Positions 35,508-44,492 of a stretch of 64,000 nt of DNA are shown here, in pieces. The notes under the pieces were generated by a model, which did not search any database, had not been told where the DNA came from, and saw only the letters and a program-made list of their open reading frames with translations. Source of the stretch: Shewanella sp. KT0246 (GTDB lineage: Bacteria > Pseudomonadota > Gammaproteobacteria > Enterobacterales > Shewanellaceae); contig NZ_BPEV01000008.1 of assembly GCF_019654955.1 (NCBI RefSeq), forward strand, positions 1 to 64,000, written 5' to 3'. Position 1 is the first letter of the stretch; every line of letters begins with the position of its first letter. Made by a program: the position numbers and the translations under genes.

Positions 35508-36023
35508 TTAGTTTAAGCAAAACAACTGCATATTGGCTTCAATGGGTAAGCTAAATTGCTCAGGATTAATATTCACAAAACCATTATTTTTCAGCACTTT
35601 TATTGAGCCTATGTTGTTCTCTACTACATTCGCCAACAATGGCCGTCTATGACAGCGGGTAATAAATTGTGACACGGCATCAGTCGCAATGCCCTTGCCC
35701 CAGTTAGCTCGCCCAATCCAATAACCTAGGTAATGTTCAATCTGAAGTGGTGCATCAGCGCTTTCAGCAGTCATCGACCAACAGACAATACTGCCCACTA
35801 ACTCCAAAGTACCTGCGTCATCTTTAAGCCAAATGCCTTCAGCTATCGCAGTATCACTTGCCAAGATATTCTGTTGCCAATGGGCGATAAAATCGGCTTT
35901 ATTGCGCGCAGGAAAGTCAGCCATATCATTGGCAAGTGGATCATTTTGAAACTCAAATAGTAACGGTAAGTCGGCAGACGTGATGGGCTGTAAACTTAGA
36001 TTAAGTTCTTGGGTTGCACTCAT
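35508..36023 (-). CDS. GNAT acetyltransferase (RimJ/RimL type)
   Basis: A 171-residue acetyltransferase. The N-terminal strand LQPITSADLPLLFEFQNDP, the acetyl-CoA loop YWIGRANWGKGIATDAVSQF (motif Q/RxxGxG/A as RANWGKGIA) and the ending NNIGSIKVLKNNGF match RimJ/RimL-like GNAT proteins, which acetylate N-terminal or side-chain amines. The substrate is unknown. It lies upstream of the helicase gene on the same strand with an 80-base gap. Confidence 0.86.
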   Translation of the reverse strand: MSATQELNLSLQPITSADLPLLFEFQNDPLANDMADFPARNKADFIAHWQQNILASDTAIAEGIWLKDDAGTLELVGSIVCWSMTAESADAPLQIEHYLGYWIGRANWGKGIATDAVSQFITRCHRRPLLANVVENNIGSIKVLKNNGFVNINPEQFSLPIEANMQLFCLN

Positions 36024-36327
36024 TAATCAGTTAACTCCTTTAATTGATTATTCTTGTAGATTCTTGATTCTCAAATCTTGTGTCTGGCTAACAATAATCA
36101 CATATTATTTATTGAGCAAATGACTCATTAGCTGAATATCAACCTGAGCGTACTCGACACGCACCATGTTATGAAAATAATTAGATTTATTTCAATTCCT
36201 CACCTTACAATCAAAACCAATGAAACACCGATATCGAGAAAGTTAATCAATAATTTTACTGGCAATATGATTACCCTTGAAGCTATCTTTGTATATAAAC
36301 AATAGGGTTTAGCTTGAGGAGAGCAAA
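36024..36327. other. Divergent intergenic region, no feature seen
   Basis: About 300 AT-rich bases between the GNAT gene (-) and the DUF4287 gene (+). No hairpin with U-run, repeat or coding-like frame stood out. Confidence 0.35.
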
Positions 36328-36870
36328 ATGGATAAAGCACTTCAAACAATGATTGATAATATGCCTGAAAAAACAGGTAAGTCACTGGCGCAATGGTTAG
36401 TCATATTATCTGAGCAAAACATTGAAAAACACGGCCAATCGGTTAAGTACCTTAAAGAGCAACACGGTGTCACCCATGGTTTTGCCAATACCATTGTCAC
36501 TTTATCAAAGCAAAAAGATGAATCCGCTGATGATTTAGTTTCTCAGCAATATCAAGGTAAAGAGCAGCTCACACCCATTTATGACTTACTCACATCAACC
36601 GTTAAAGGTTTTGGTGATGATGTGGTTATTACGCCCAAAAAAGCCAGTGTGAGTATTATCCGCAAAAAGCAATTTGCCCTGATAAAACCTGCCACTAAAA
36701 GCCGAATTGATCTTGGTTTAAAGCTTAAAGATACCGCCCCCCAAGGCTGCCTTGAAGGTTCTGGCCCCTTTGGCACCATGTGTAGCCATCGAATACAGCT
36801 AAAAGAAGTCGGCGACGTTAATGCAGAAGTTAAACAATGGCTGCTAGAAGCATATAAACAATCGGTTTAG
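36328..36870 (+). CDS. DUF4287/DUF5655 two-domain protein
   Basis: A 180-residue cytosolic protein. Residues 1-60 (MIDNMPEKTGKSLAQWL, EQHGVTHGFANTIV) match DUF4287, and residues 75-178 (PIYDLLTSTVKGFGDDVVIT, VSIIRKKQFALIKPATKSRI, DLGLKL) match DUF5655. DUF5655 folds resemble small nucleic-acid-binding domains, but no activity is established. GAGGAG-type sequence (ttgaggagagcaaa) eight bases before the ATG supports the start. It is monocistronic. Confidence 0.8.
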   Translation: MDKALQTMIDNMPEKTGKSLAQWLVILSEQNIEKHGQSVKYLKEQHGVTHGFANTIVTLSKQKDESADDLVSQQYQGKEQLTPIYDLLTSTVKGFGDDVVITPKKASVSIIRKKQFALIKPATKSRIDLGLKLKDTAPQGCLEGSGPFGTMCSHRIQLKEVGDVNAEVKQWLLEAYKQSV

Positions 36871-36972
36871 TGTCTATCTCAAACAGAAAATAACAATTAA
36901 TGCGTGCTGTCCCTTATGGTAAACTACGCGCTAATCGAATATCGACAATTTTAGCTTTCAAGGAAACCCAAA

Positions 36973-37926
36973 GTGACTGATTCAGCCATGCGTCTTAATA
37001 AATACATCAGTGAAAGTGGCATTTGTTCACGCCGTGATGCCGACCGTTTTATTGAGCAAGGCAATGTATTTATCAATGGTAAACGTGCGCAAGTGGGTGA
37101 CCAAGTTTCCTTTGGCGATAAAGTGAAAGTTAATGGCCAAGATATTGAGCCCCGTGATGCAGAAGACTTAGTATTTATCGCCCTCAACAAACCCGTTGGT
37201 ATTGTCAGTACCACCGAAGGCACTGAGCGCGATAACATCGTCGATTTTGTTAATCACTCCACTCGTATTTTCCCTATTGGCCGTTTAGATAAAGACTCGC
37301 AAGGCTTGATATTTCTGACTAATAATGGTGATTTGGTCAATAAAATCCTCCGCGCTGGCAACAACCACGATAAAGAATACGTGGTCACAGTGAACAAACC
37401 GATTACCGATGACTTCATTAAAGGCATGGGCGCAGGCGTACCGATATTAGGTGTGGTAACTAAAAAATGTAAGGTTGAACAAGTCTCGCCTTATGCATTT
37501 AAAATCGTTTTAGTCCAAGGACTTAACCGTCAAATTCGCCGTATGTGTGAATACTTCAACTTTGAGGTCACTAAGCTTGAACGTCAACAGATTATGAATG
37601 TCAGCCTTAAAGGTCTACCCATTGGTGAGTGGCGTGACTTAGATAAACAAGAATTAGATGTGTTGTTTGACATGATCAAAGATTCTTCATCTGAAGATAA
37701 AAAAGCAGCACCAAAGAAAAAGCCTAAACCTAAACCGAAAACCGCTTCAGAGCGCAGCAAAATTGAAGGCCCAGAGCACTTTATGCAGCATAACCGCAGC
37801 ACCAAGCATAAAGGCCAAGCCAAAGGTGGCGGCAAAGGCCAAACTAAAGGTCAGCAAGCTAAAGGCGCAGGCAAAGGCAGCAAAGGTAAACCAAGTGGTG
37901 GTCGCAAGCCTAACCGAGCTCGTTAG
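36973..37926 (+). CDS. rluF: RluF, 23S rRNA pseudouridine synthase (U2604)
   Basis: A 317-residue enzyme that makes pseudouridine in 23S rRNA. An N-terminal S4 RNA-binding domain ([20 protein letters not shown]) is followed by the RsuA-group catalytic domain with [10 protein letters not shown] (catalytic Asp near residue 107) and the block [12 protein letters not shown]. RluF-type proteins have this long form. The start is the GTG at 36973 because AGGA lies eight bases before it, and an ATG at 36988 is possible. From residue 235 a low-complexity tail of K, P, G and Q ([30 protein letters not shown]) extends the protein, as in the RNA helicase at 7607. Confidence 0.92.
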   Translation: MTDSAMRLNKYISESGICSRRDADRFIEQGNVFINGKRAQVGDQVSFGDKVKVNGQDIEPRDAEDLVFIALNKPVGIVSTTEGTERDNIVDFVNHSTRIFPIGRLDKDSQGLIFLTNNGDLVNKILRAGNNHDKEYVVTVNKPITDDFIKGMGAGVPILGVVTKKCKVEQVSPYAFKIVLVQGLNRQIRRMCEYFNFEVTKLERQQIMNVSLKGLPIGEWRDLDKQELDVLFDMIKDSSSEDKKAAPKKKPKPKPKTASERSKIEGPEHFMQHNRSTKHKGQAKGGGKGQTKGQQAKGAGKGSKGKPSGGRKPNRAR

Positions 37927-37948
37927 TCACGATTTAAAGCAGATATAA

Positions 37949-37985
37949 ACAGGGCGTCAGTAGCAATACCGACGCCCTGTTTTTT
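37949..37985 (+). terminator. Terminator of rluF
   Basis: ACAGGGCGTC (37949-37958) pairs with GACGCCCTGT (37971-37980), followed by a T-run. Confidence 0.88.
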
Positions 37986-38002
37986 AACAAGTTATTACTG
38001 CA

Positions 38003-39028
38003 TTATTTGGTTAGTAAAAATGTCATTGGAATACTTAACCTTTCAGCCCAGTCGTTCTCGTTATGGGCTTTACCTTTAAAAAAGTGGCTTTGCCATAGCT
38101 CTTTATCATACTCAGCAGCCTCAAACAGTTTATCCACATCAGCTTGAAGCGGCGGATACATAGCATCAAGGGTTTGATCGCCATAATCAAAATACAATTT
38201 CACTTGAGGCTTAGTGGCAATCTGCTTAGCTAAATATTGATTAAACACCTGTGGGATCGGGTTATTGTCTTGAGCAAATGATCCTGGCCAATGGGTCGAT
38301 AAACACGCAGCACCACCAAAGACTTGTGGATACTCTAACGCCGTATACCAAGAGATTAACCCTCCCATACTTGAGCCCATAATAAAGGTATTTTGCTTAT
38401 CTGTTGCGACCTTGAAGTGAGTATCGATATAGGGTTTTAGCTCAGTAACGATAAACTCAGCATACTTATCAGAATACACCGCCTGCGCTAATAGCTTTTC
38501 AGTTTCATTGCGCTGGGTTTGATACAAACTGGTTTGCTTATCTTCACTTAAAGACTCAAACGGCTTTTGCGGAAAATACTCACTATGACGAGACTGCTCG
38601 GCATTATGAATGCCCACCACAATAAATGGTTTTATGTCCTCAATTTTATTCAAAGTTGCTGCAGTTTCATCCACTTCCCATGCCGTACCGTTCCATGACT
38701 TAGATGCATCAAACAGCACCTTGCCGTCATGCATATACACCACGGCATAAGGTGCGTTAGCGGGGTAATCTTCAGGTAACCACACATCAATAGGGCGTGG
38801 TTTTATAAGGGTAAATTCAATGTATTTTTCATCAAGACGTTGTAATGTCCCTTGGCTGACAGTAGGTAATGACTTTTGTGAAGATTCAGGTGCTGCACCA
38901 GTCTTAGATTCAATATTGACTGCCGCTGCGCTGTATGACAAAAAAGATAACACTACAGTCACTAACAGAGGCGTCGTCACCTTAATAAAAGACGTAGAAC
39001 CATTATTCTTGTTTAGCTTAAAAGCCAT
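38003..39028 (-). CDS. Exported esterase of the alpha/beta-hydrolase (esterase D-like) family
   Basis: A 341-residue secreted hydrolase. A signal peptide (VTTPLLVTVVLSFLSYSAAA) covers about the first 35 residues. The esterase D-like domain has VWLPEDYPANAPYAVVYMHD, the nucleophile elbow GSSMGGL (Ser near residue 208) and a C-terminal HNENDW that supplies the catalytic His. Relatives cleave ferric siderophores (IroE/Fes type) or act as general esterases. The substrate is open. The frame extends to 39109, but the ATG at 39028 has AAGGGA eight bases upstream and places the signal peptide at the N-terminus. Confidence 0.83.
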   Translation of the reverse strand: MAFKLNKNNGSTSFIKVTTPLLVTVVLSFLSYSAAAVNIESKTGAAPESSQKSLPTVSQGTLQRLDEKYIEFTLIKPRPIDVWLPEDYPANAPYAVVYMHDGKVLFDASKSWNGTAWEVDETAATLNKIEDIKPFIVVGIHNAEQSRHSEYFPQKPFESLSEDKQTSLYQTQRNETEKLLAQAVYSDKYAEFIVTELKPYIDTHFKVATDKQNTFIMGSSMGGLISWYTALEYPQVFGGAACLSTHWPGSFAQDNNPIPQVFNQYLAKQIATKPQVKLYFDYGDQTLDAMYPPLQADVDKLFEAAEYDKELWQSHFFKGKAHNENDWAERLSIPMTFLLTK

Positions 39029-39101
39029 ATTGTTTTCCCTTACAACACGATTGATTACCCATAACAAACATAATTCAATTAAAAAAATAACACTAGCTAA
39101 A

Positions 39102-39299
39102 TTAGCCATGCTTTAAGCTAGTTAGTAATGTCGTCCTAGTTTGAAGTGTCGTGTTACGGCCACAGCCTAAGCCGAACATAGCAGCGATGATACATCCCAC
39201 TCCATAAAGCCATAATGCGGTCGTACAATTACCTAATAACGAAAATGCATATCCCACCAACGCAGGGGCAATGACCAAAACAATATGCAGTGAGTAAAC
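39102..39299 (-). pseudogene. C-terminal remnant of an MFS transporter
   Basis: A minus-strand frame of 65 codons with a stop directly upstream (TAG before 39299) and no start. It reads as the last two helices and tail of a CynX-like major-facilitator protein (IVLVIAPALVGYAFSLLGN, then ALWLYGVGCIIAAMFGLGCG, then RNTTL). Only this end is preserved. Assignment rests on pattern, so it is tentative. Confidence 0.5.
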
Positions 39300-39384
39300 C
39301 TACATTAGCGGGTTTGGTAAAAAAGGAAGTGGGGATTAGCGATAGAATGTGGTGCACAAATTTACTTATAAATTGTCGCACTGA

Positions 39385-39522
39385 AGGCATTTCCTCAACA
39401 CCAAATCAGTGCAACATATATCAGAAAAGCTCGGTTACGAATCAGTAAGTGCTTTTATCACCATGTTCAAAAAAGCACTGTCGAAATCACCCAAGCGATA
39501 TATGAAAGAGCTAGCACAATAA
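39385..39522 (+). pseudogene. C-terminal remnant of an AraC-family regulator
   Basis: A plus-strand frame of 45 codons, opened by a stop (TGA 39382-39384) and ending in TAA at 39520-39522. It reads ISEKLGYESVSAFITMFKKA then LSKSPKRYMKELAQ, which is the second helix-turn-helix of AraC proteins. No start or N-terminal domain is left. It sits 85 bases from the MFS remnant in opposite orientation, so a transporter/regulator pair has decayed here. Confidence 0.6.
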
Positions 39523-39546
39523 TGATATTGCCGACTTTTCAGTTTG

Positions 39547-40578
39547 CTACTTGTTTAAAAATGACAATAACCAACTATGAATCGCATAACTGTATTTAGT
39601 CGGTATTTTATAAGCGAGTTGCTCTGAGCCTTTGCGTGTTATCAAATAAGTTATTTTAGCCACATTAACCACACCTATCACTTCAGATAATGGGTATTTC
39701 CTCGCACCAAATAGGCTTGTTTTAACAATCAAATTACCATGGTCAATCTTCAAGTGATTTGGTACATAATTTTTAATAATAAGGAAGCTAATGCCGAATG
39801 AAAAAATGAAAGCTAATAAGTACTGCAATGCAACAGGGATATATGTAAAACCTTCTAACGCAGATAAATATAATAAAAAGCCGCTAGTCATAATGGCCCA
39901 CATACTAAGGCTAACAGGCACAGCCCACTGTCTAATGATTCCACCTCGTGTAGAGGCAACTCTTATTTCTTGAAAGCCAACTTCTTTAACGGTTGAGTCA
40001 TTAGGTAATGGTGTTATTTGATGATTTTTCAATAGCCCTTTGGCAGTAAACTTATGCCTTTTATGCTGAACGACCAAAGCTAAATCAGTATCAAAATGCT
40101 GCTCAATAAACAGCGCTATATCGAGCATAGCTGGAAAACTTCTCATCGAAAGATTCCATTCAGGGTAGCTGTAGAATTTAAGACTGTAGTGATGATTAGC
40201 CCGCTCATTACTATCAAAAAACGCCTCTACCTCACCGCTGGTGAAACCTGACATTTCCAGTAAAGATAAACTGCGGTTAGTTATAACTTCTTTATTGGTG
40301 GTAATACCAAACCAAGACTTGGTTTTAATGATTTCTTTATTTACAGCATCAATAATTAATCGGTTAACTTTAAATACGGGGAAGAAAAAACAACAACCAA
40401 CAAGGGCAATAATAAGTGGCATGAGTAGCTCGCCAGTATCTTGATAACCAAACCAACCTAAATATATAACCCCTGAACCTAACACGACCAATACTATTCC
40501 AAAAATGAAATCGATAAAGCCACCAGTATCTTGTAGCACAATACGGTCGTCAGTCTGCTTACAAATTTTATAACTCAT
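39547..40578 (-). CDS. Unknown membrane protein with PH-like C-terminal domain
   Basis: A 343-residue protein with two hairpin-like pairs of helices (about residues 20-70, FIFGIVLVVLGSGVIYLGWF; and about 225-275, YLLAFIFSFGISFLIIKNYV). Between them is a soluble segment of about 140 residues. The last 70 residues (VPNHLKIDHGNLIVKTSLFG, YPLSEVIGVVNV, YLITRKGSEQLAYKIP) look like a bacterial PH/YdbS-type domain, a guess from strand pattern. AAAGGG before the ATG supports the start. No family is recognised. The gene is very AT-rich. Confidence 0.65.
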   Translation of the reverse strand: MSYKICKQTDDRIVLQDTGGFIDFIFGIVLVVLGSGVIYLGWFGYQDTGELLMPLIIALVGCCFFFPVFKVNRLIIDAVNKEIIKTKSWFGITTNKEVITNRSLSLLEMSGFTSGEVEAFFDSNERANHHYSLKFYSYPEWNLSMRSFPAMLDIALFIEQHFDTDLALVVQHKRHKFTAKGLLKNHQITPLPNDSTVKEVGFQEIRVASTRGGIIRQWAVPVSLSMWAIMTSGFLLYLSALEGFTYIPVALQYLLAFIFSFGISFLIIKNYVPNHLKIDHGNLIVKTSLFGARKYPLSEVIGVVNVAKITYLITRKGSEQLAYKIPTKYSYAIHSWLLSFLNK

Positions 40579-40608
40579 TACATCCCTTTAATATTTTTTA
40601 GCCATTTA

Positions 40609-40646
40609 AAAACAAAGCCCCATTAAGAATTAACAGGGCTTTTTAT
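40609..40646. terminator. Terminator between two unknown genes
   Basis: AAAGCCC (40614-40620) pairs with GGGCTTT (40636-40642). A-run and T-run on the two sides. It follows the secreted protein gene at 40655-41098 on the minus strand. Confidence 0.6.
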
Positions 40647-40654
40647 TACATCAG

Positions 40655-41098
40655 TTAAGGTTTTTGACTAAAATACCATCGTTGGTCATCACTTTGCTTA
40701 AAAGAGCAAGCACTTCTGCGATAGCGCTCCATAGTGCCGGCCTTAAATTTGACTTTGAAACGCTTTATCGAATGCCCTTTATGTGAAGACTTTATGACCG
40801 AGTCATCCAACTCAAAAAGGTCATATTCTGTTAACGGCTCACTACCAAAGCGGCTCAAATGATTTTCATACCACTTTTTTTCAAGCCTTTCTTCACGTTT
40901 TTTCATTGATTTAGGTAGTAAGTGAAAAAATAGATCCGGATCATTTTTCAGATAACTATTGAGCATATAGTTTTTGCAGACTGCTTTTAAATTTTCATCA
41001 GAGCCGTCTTCAATTCCTGCAAAGCGCTCTAACGCACTTGCTGGAAAACTCAAGCCTAGACTTAACATCAAACTCAAAAACACACATCTTATTTTCAT
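40655..41098 (-). CDS. Unknown secreted protein
   Basis: A 147-residue protein with a signal peptide (MKIRCVFLSLMLSLGLSF, cleavage about PASA). The mature part is basic and polar, with two cysteines (AVCKNY and SACSFK) placed for a disulfide. It contains a lysine/glutamate stretch (PKSMKKREERLEKKWYEN). The frame extends to 41194, but AAAGGA seven bases before the ATG at 41098 fixes the start and restores the signal peptide. It lies 61 bases downstream of the next gene on the same strand. I do not recognise a family. Confidence 0.7.
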   Translation of the reverse strand: MKIRCVFLSLMLSLGLSFPASALERFAGIEDGSDENLKAVCKNYMLNSYLKNDPDLFFHLLPKSMKKREERLEKKWYENHLSRFGSEPLTEYDLFELDDSVIKSSHKGHSIKRFKVKFKAGTMERYRRSACSFKQSDDQRWYFSQKP

Positions 41099-41159
41099 TA
41101 CTATTCCTTTAGTTTTATCTTTAAAAATCCAATTATCCATATCGAGAAACTGAGGTTTA

Positions 41160-41750
41160 TTAGTTGTTTTGCTGCGCCCTTCTGCGCTCCACATCTGCTT
41201 TAGTCATCCCCATAGCATCTGTCATATAGCACATTTTAACCATCTGAAACATTTGCACTAACGAGCTGATTCGGCCGGCATGCATTTGCACGTTTAACAT
41301 CGCCATAGTCGCGCCCATTTCATCATTATCGCCAACGGATGATGCTAATGTACTTAAACCTGAATTTGCCTCTGTAATCTCAGCTATCATGCGTTGATAT
41401 TCGGTGACATTTTCAGGGACATAACAGGTTGATGTTTCAGGAAGTTGGCTTAAAAAAATCTGATATTCATCAACAAATTTATTGGCCTCAACCAATGTTT
41501 GCTCACCGAGTTGTTGTAACTCTTGCACTTTGCCGCTTTTAAACATACCAATGGCGCTGGTCTGCGCCTCTGTCATTCGATTAAACTCTTCCATAAGCGC
41601 CAGCTGTTTATCGGTTATAACTTGGCTACGTTCCGTTATCGGTAATGTTTTAGCATCAAACGAGGCTATGGCGGCTTGGTTCCCTGCTAGGGATGCAAAA
41701 CTTGTTGCTGTTAGTGCAGCCAACAATAAAGTGCGTTTTATATATTTCAT
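41160..41750 (-). CDS. Unknown secreted helical protein
   Basis: A 196-residue protein with a signal peptide (TLLLAALTATSFASLAG). The mature part is helical and rich in Q, E and M, with a Cys near 110 (TSTCYVP) and another near 175 (VKMCYMT). It starts at the ATG at 41750 (MKYIKRTL), with GGA at about eight bases, not the ATG at 41762. It probably forms an operon with the downstream secreted protein. No family is recognised. Confidence 0.68.
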   Translation of the reverse strand: MKYIKRTLLLAALTATSFASLAGNQAAIASFDAKTLPITERSQVITDKQLALMEEFNRMTEAQTSAIGMFKSGKVQELQQLGEQTLVEANKFVDEYQIFLSQLPETSTCYVPENVTEYQRMIAEITEANSGLSTLASSVGDNDEMGATMAMLNVQMHAGRISSLVQMFQMVKMCYMTDAMGMTKADVERRRAQQNN

Positions 41751-42140
41751 TCTAAAATCCATTTTAGTTTTCGGTTTTTGATAGATTCATCTTATGTTTG
41801 CAACACTATAAACAACCGATAAAGGCCGTAGCACAACATGATTGATAACCCTAAAGCCAAGTGGTACGGCATTACATTAATGGCTTACGCTCTTAGATTC
41901 CAATGCGCACCTTCTAAACGAGCAAATAACATACAAAGATAACGCCTATAAGTATTACCTCAAACCAAAAAACATCCTTTGTAATAATTGTCATCATTAC
42001 TGATTTAGCCCAGAATCCTGTATTTACATATTAAGGTTATATAGCAACCTGTTGGTTTAAATTAATAAATTAACAGTCGAATAGATAGTGAATAAAATGC
42101 CGCTAGCAAGGCGGCAAACATACGGATATGGAGTTTTAAA
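41751..42140. other. Intergenic region with a leader hairpin
   Basis: About 390 bp between divergent genes, AT-rich. Near its right end TGCCGC (42098-42103) pairs with GCGGCA (42111-42116), a 6-bp hairpin 25 bases before the lipoprotein start, so it would lie in the mRNA leader. No coding frame is seen. Confidence 0.45.
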
Positions 42141-44348
42141 ATGGATTTTAGTCAACAATGGCGCCCGTCATTAATTGCTGCTGCGCTATCATTAGCATTA
42201 GTCGGTTGCGGTGGTTCTTCTGATTCAGAAAAAGAAGCACTGAAAAATATTGCCCCTTTAATTTCCTCAAGTGCCCTGATAACAGCTACAGAAGATATTG
42301 AATATAGCTATCAAGTTGCAGTTACAGATCCTGATGATGCCAACAATGGTACTGATTTGAGCTTTTCACTAACCAATGCTCCTGAAGGTATGAGTATTTC
42401 TGACACTGGGCTTATCACCTGGATACCTATAGAAGGAATGTTAACTTCTGGGCTGATGTCTGTAATAGTGACAGATGGCGGCGAAGATAGCGCAGTCGCA
42501 TCAGGGCAAAGTTTTGAAGTCATTGTGACGCCAATTAATGATGCACCAACCGTTACTCCTGTAGCAGAACAAACCGTTGAGTCAGGCTCTACTTTTACTT
42601 ATCAATTGCTTGTTTCTGATGTTGATGATCTAGATATTGAAAATGATATTAATTTTGAGTTAGTTGAAGGTCCTGCAAGTTTAACTATTTCTGCATCTGG
42701 GTTAATTACTTATTCATCTTCTGTTGAAGAAACAACCAAAACGGATATTTCAATCAAGGTATCGGATGGAGAAGAAGACGCTGCGGAACCAGTGATGGTT
42801 GATTTTACTCTTGAAGAGCAATTTTTTATCACCATCAATGGTCAAACTATTAATTACTTTAATGGTGAAGCCATTTTAGGAAGCCAAATTAATATTTCGA
42901 ATGGTTCTGAAATCATTCAAACAATGACTTCAACTGACGATGGAATATTTACTGGGCAAGTTCAAGATATTGAAATAACAGATCGCTTAACCCTTACTGC
43001 TGATGCAACAGGGTATGCTGAAGCTGCAATGAGTATTTCCAATGAGGAATTAACTCAACATCAAAATTTATTATTACAACCAGTTCATCAAACCGTAAGC
43101 TTTGATGCGACACAAGCTCATGAATTAAGTGTTGAAGATACTCTACTTGTTAACCTTCCAGAAAACAGCCTTGTTGACTCAAATGGAGATTTAGCTGCAA
43201 CAGCTGTCGTCGCAGAATTAACCATTATCAATCCTGCGATTGATATCGAGATGATGCCAGGAGATATGCTCACCACTGACGAAAATGGCGAGCTTGTACC
43301 TATTGAGTCATTTGGTGCAATCACTGTTAGCTTTGAAGATGAACTAGGCAACCCGTTACAACTTGCTGAAGGGAAAACCGCCGAGATTCAAATTCCTGCA
43401 GTAGGAAGTAATTTACCTGCAAACATTCCACTCTATTATTTTGATGAAGTCACTGGACTTTGGATTGAAGAAGGAGAAGCAGATTTAATCACTGATAACG
43501 GAAAAATGTTTTATGTGGGAAATGTAAGTCACTTTACCACTTGGAATGCAGACAAAATTTACGAAACCGTGTTAGTTAACGGTTGTGTTGAAGATGGAGA
43601 AGGTAATTTAATTAATAATGCACGAATTATTGCTGATGGCCGCGATTATCTGGGACGTTCAGTTAGCTTCTCGATTGAGGACGGTACTTTTAGCTTACCT
43701 GTAAGAATCAACTCCACGATTTTACTTGGCGCAACAATAGGCTTTCAAAGTCGTACATCAATCATTAATACTGGTAATACAGACTACTCATTGTCGACTT
43801 GTTTGGTCTTATCTGAAGCACTTACAAAAGTAACGCTAAACTGGGGCGAAACCCCTTCTGATTTGGACTCACATTTATATATCACTGATGTCAATGGTGA
43901 CCAAGAACACGTTTACTTTGCTGACCCAAGTGTCACTATCGGCGAAACTGTTATTTACTTAGATGTAGATGATACAAGTAGTTTCGGCCCTGAAGTCATT
44001 TCAATCCCTGATTTTCCAATTGAAGGCAGATATGATTATTATGTTCATAATTATTCTGGCGCACCTGATATAAATCCTGTCATGACAAGAGTTGAATTTA
44101 TCTTTGACAACCAGCAACACTTATTTACCCCACCGACTGATGGAATAAGTGAATGGTGGCACGTGGCAAAAGTTGAAAAAGATGTTGATGGAGCTTTAGT
44201 TTTTACCGAAATCAATGAATGGGTAACTTCCCCAAGCTCTCTAGCACAAACGGCGGAAACAGCTCAAAGGTCACCTGTGGCGATTCCATTGAACAAGTTA
44301 CAATCCGTTGTAAAAGGCTTAATTAGTAGTAAATATTACAAACAGTAA
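42141..44348 (+). CDS. Large surface lipoprotein with cadherin-like Ig and YfaP-type domains
   Basis: A 735-residue lipoprotein (signal LSLALVGCGG, Cys at 23). Two putative Ig modules (about 40-135 and 140-235) carry NDAPTV and VSDGEEDA motifs typical of He_PIG/cadherin-like repeats. A central block (about 345-475) has LPENSLVDSNGD, YYFDEVTGLWIEEGEA and GNVSHFTTWNADK, as seen in surface proteins with an FAM171-like fold. Next comes a carboxypeptidase-regulatory-like domain (VNGCVEDGEGNLINNARIIA), then a YfaP/DUF2135 domain (about 565-675, LNWGETPSDLDSHLYI, GRYDYYVHNYSG). This layout suggests a cell-surface structural or adhesin role. Domain names are from pattern. Function is unknown. Confidence 0.78.
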   Translation: MDFSQQWRPSLIAAALSLALVGCGGSSDSEKEALKNIAPLISSSALITATEDIEYSYQVAVTDPDDANNGTDLSFSLTNAPEGMSISDTGLITWIPIEGMLTSGLMSVIVTDGGEDSAVASGQSFEVIVTPINDAPTVTPVAEQTVESGSTFTYQLLVSDVDDLDIENDINFELVEGPASLTISASGLITYSSSVEETTKTDISIKVSDGEEDAAEPVMVDFTLEEQFFITINGQTINYFNGEAILGSQINISNGSEIIQTMTSTDDGIFTGQVQDIEITDRLTLTADATGYAEAAMSISNEELTQHQNLLLQPVHQTVSFDATQAHELSVEDTLLVNLPENSLVDSNGDLAATAVVAELTIINPAIDIEMMPGDMLTTDENGELVPIESFGAITVSFEDELGNPLQLAEGKTAEIQIPAVGSNLPANIPLYYFDEVTGLWIEEGEADLITDNGKMFYVGNVSHFTTWNADKIYETVLVNGCVEDGEGNLINNARIIADGRDYLGRSVSFSIEDGTFSLPVRINSTILLGATIGFQSRTSIINTGNTDYSLSTCLVLSEALTKVTLNWGETPSDLDSHLYITDVNGDQEHVYFADPSVTIGETVIYLDVDDTSSFGPEVISIPDFPIEGRYDYYVHNYSGAPDINPVMTRVEFIFDNQQHLFTPPTDGISEWWHVAKVEKDVDGALVFTEINEWVTSPSSLAQTAETAQRSPVAIPLNKLQSVVKGLISSKYYKQ

Positions 44349-44360
44349 ATTTAGCGAACA

Positions 44361-44387
44361 AGGGTTAAGCAATTGCTTAACCCTTTC
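44361..44387 (+). terminator. Terminator-like hairpin after the large lipoprotein gene
   Basis: AGGGTTAAGC (44361-44370) pairs with GCTTAACCCT (44375-44384). The T-run is short (three), so stopping may be partial, and some readthrough to the OmpA gene is possible. Confidence 0.6.
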
Positions 44388-44492
44388 CATATTTTGATTG
44401 TTATTAAATACAACTCTCACCTACCTCCCCTGATGATGCAACTACATTAAAGTAGGTATCTCAATTAACACCTGTTAAATAGGAAAATGTTA

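Noticed and set aside
39029..39109. Longer N-terminus for the esterase
   Set aside because: It reads over the MFS remnant and puts a hydrophobic stretch before the real signal peptide. AAGGGA supports 39028.
41099..41194. Longer N-terminus for the secreted protein at 40655-41098
   Set aside because: It overlaps the upstream gene and would bury the signal peptide. The ATG at 41098 has AAAGGA before it.
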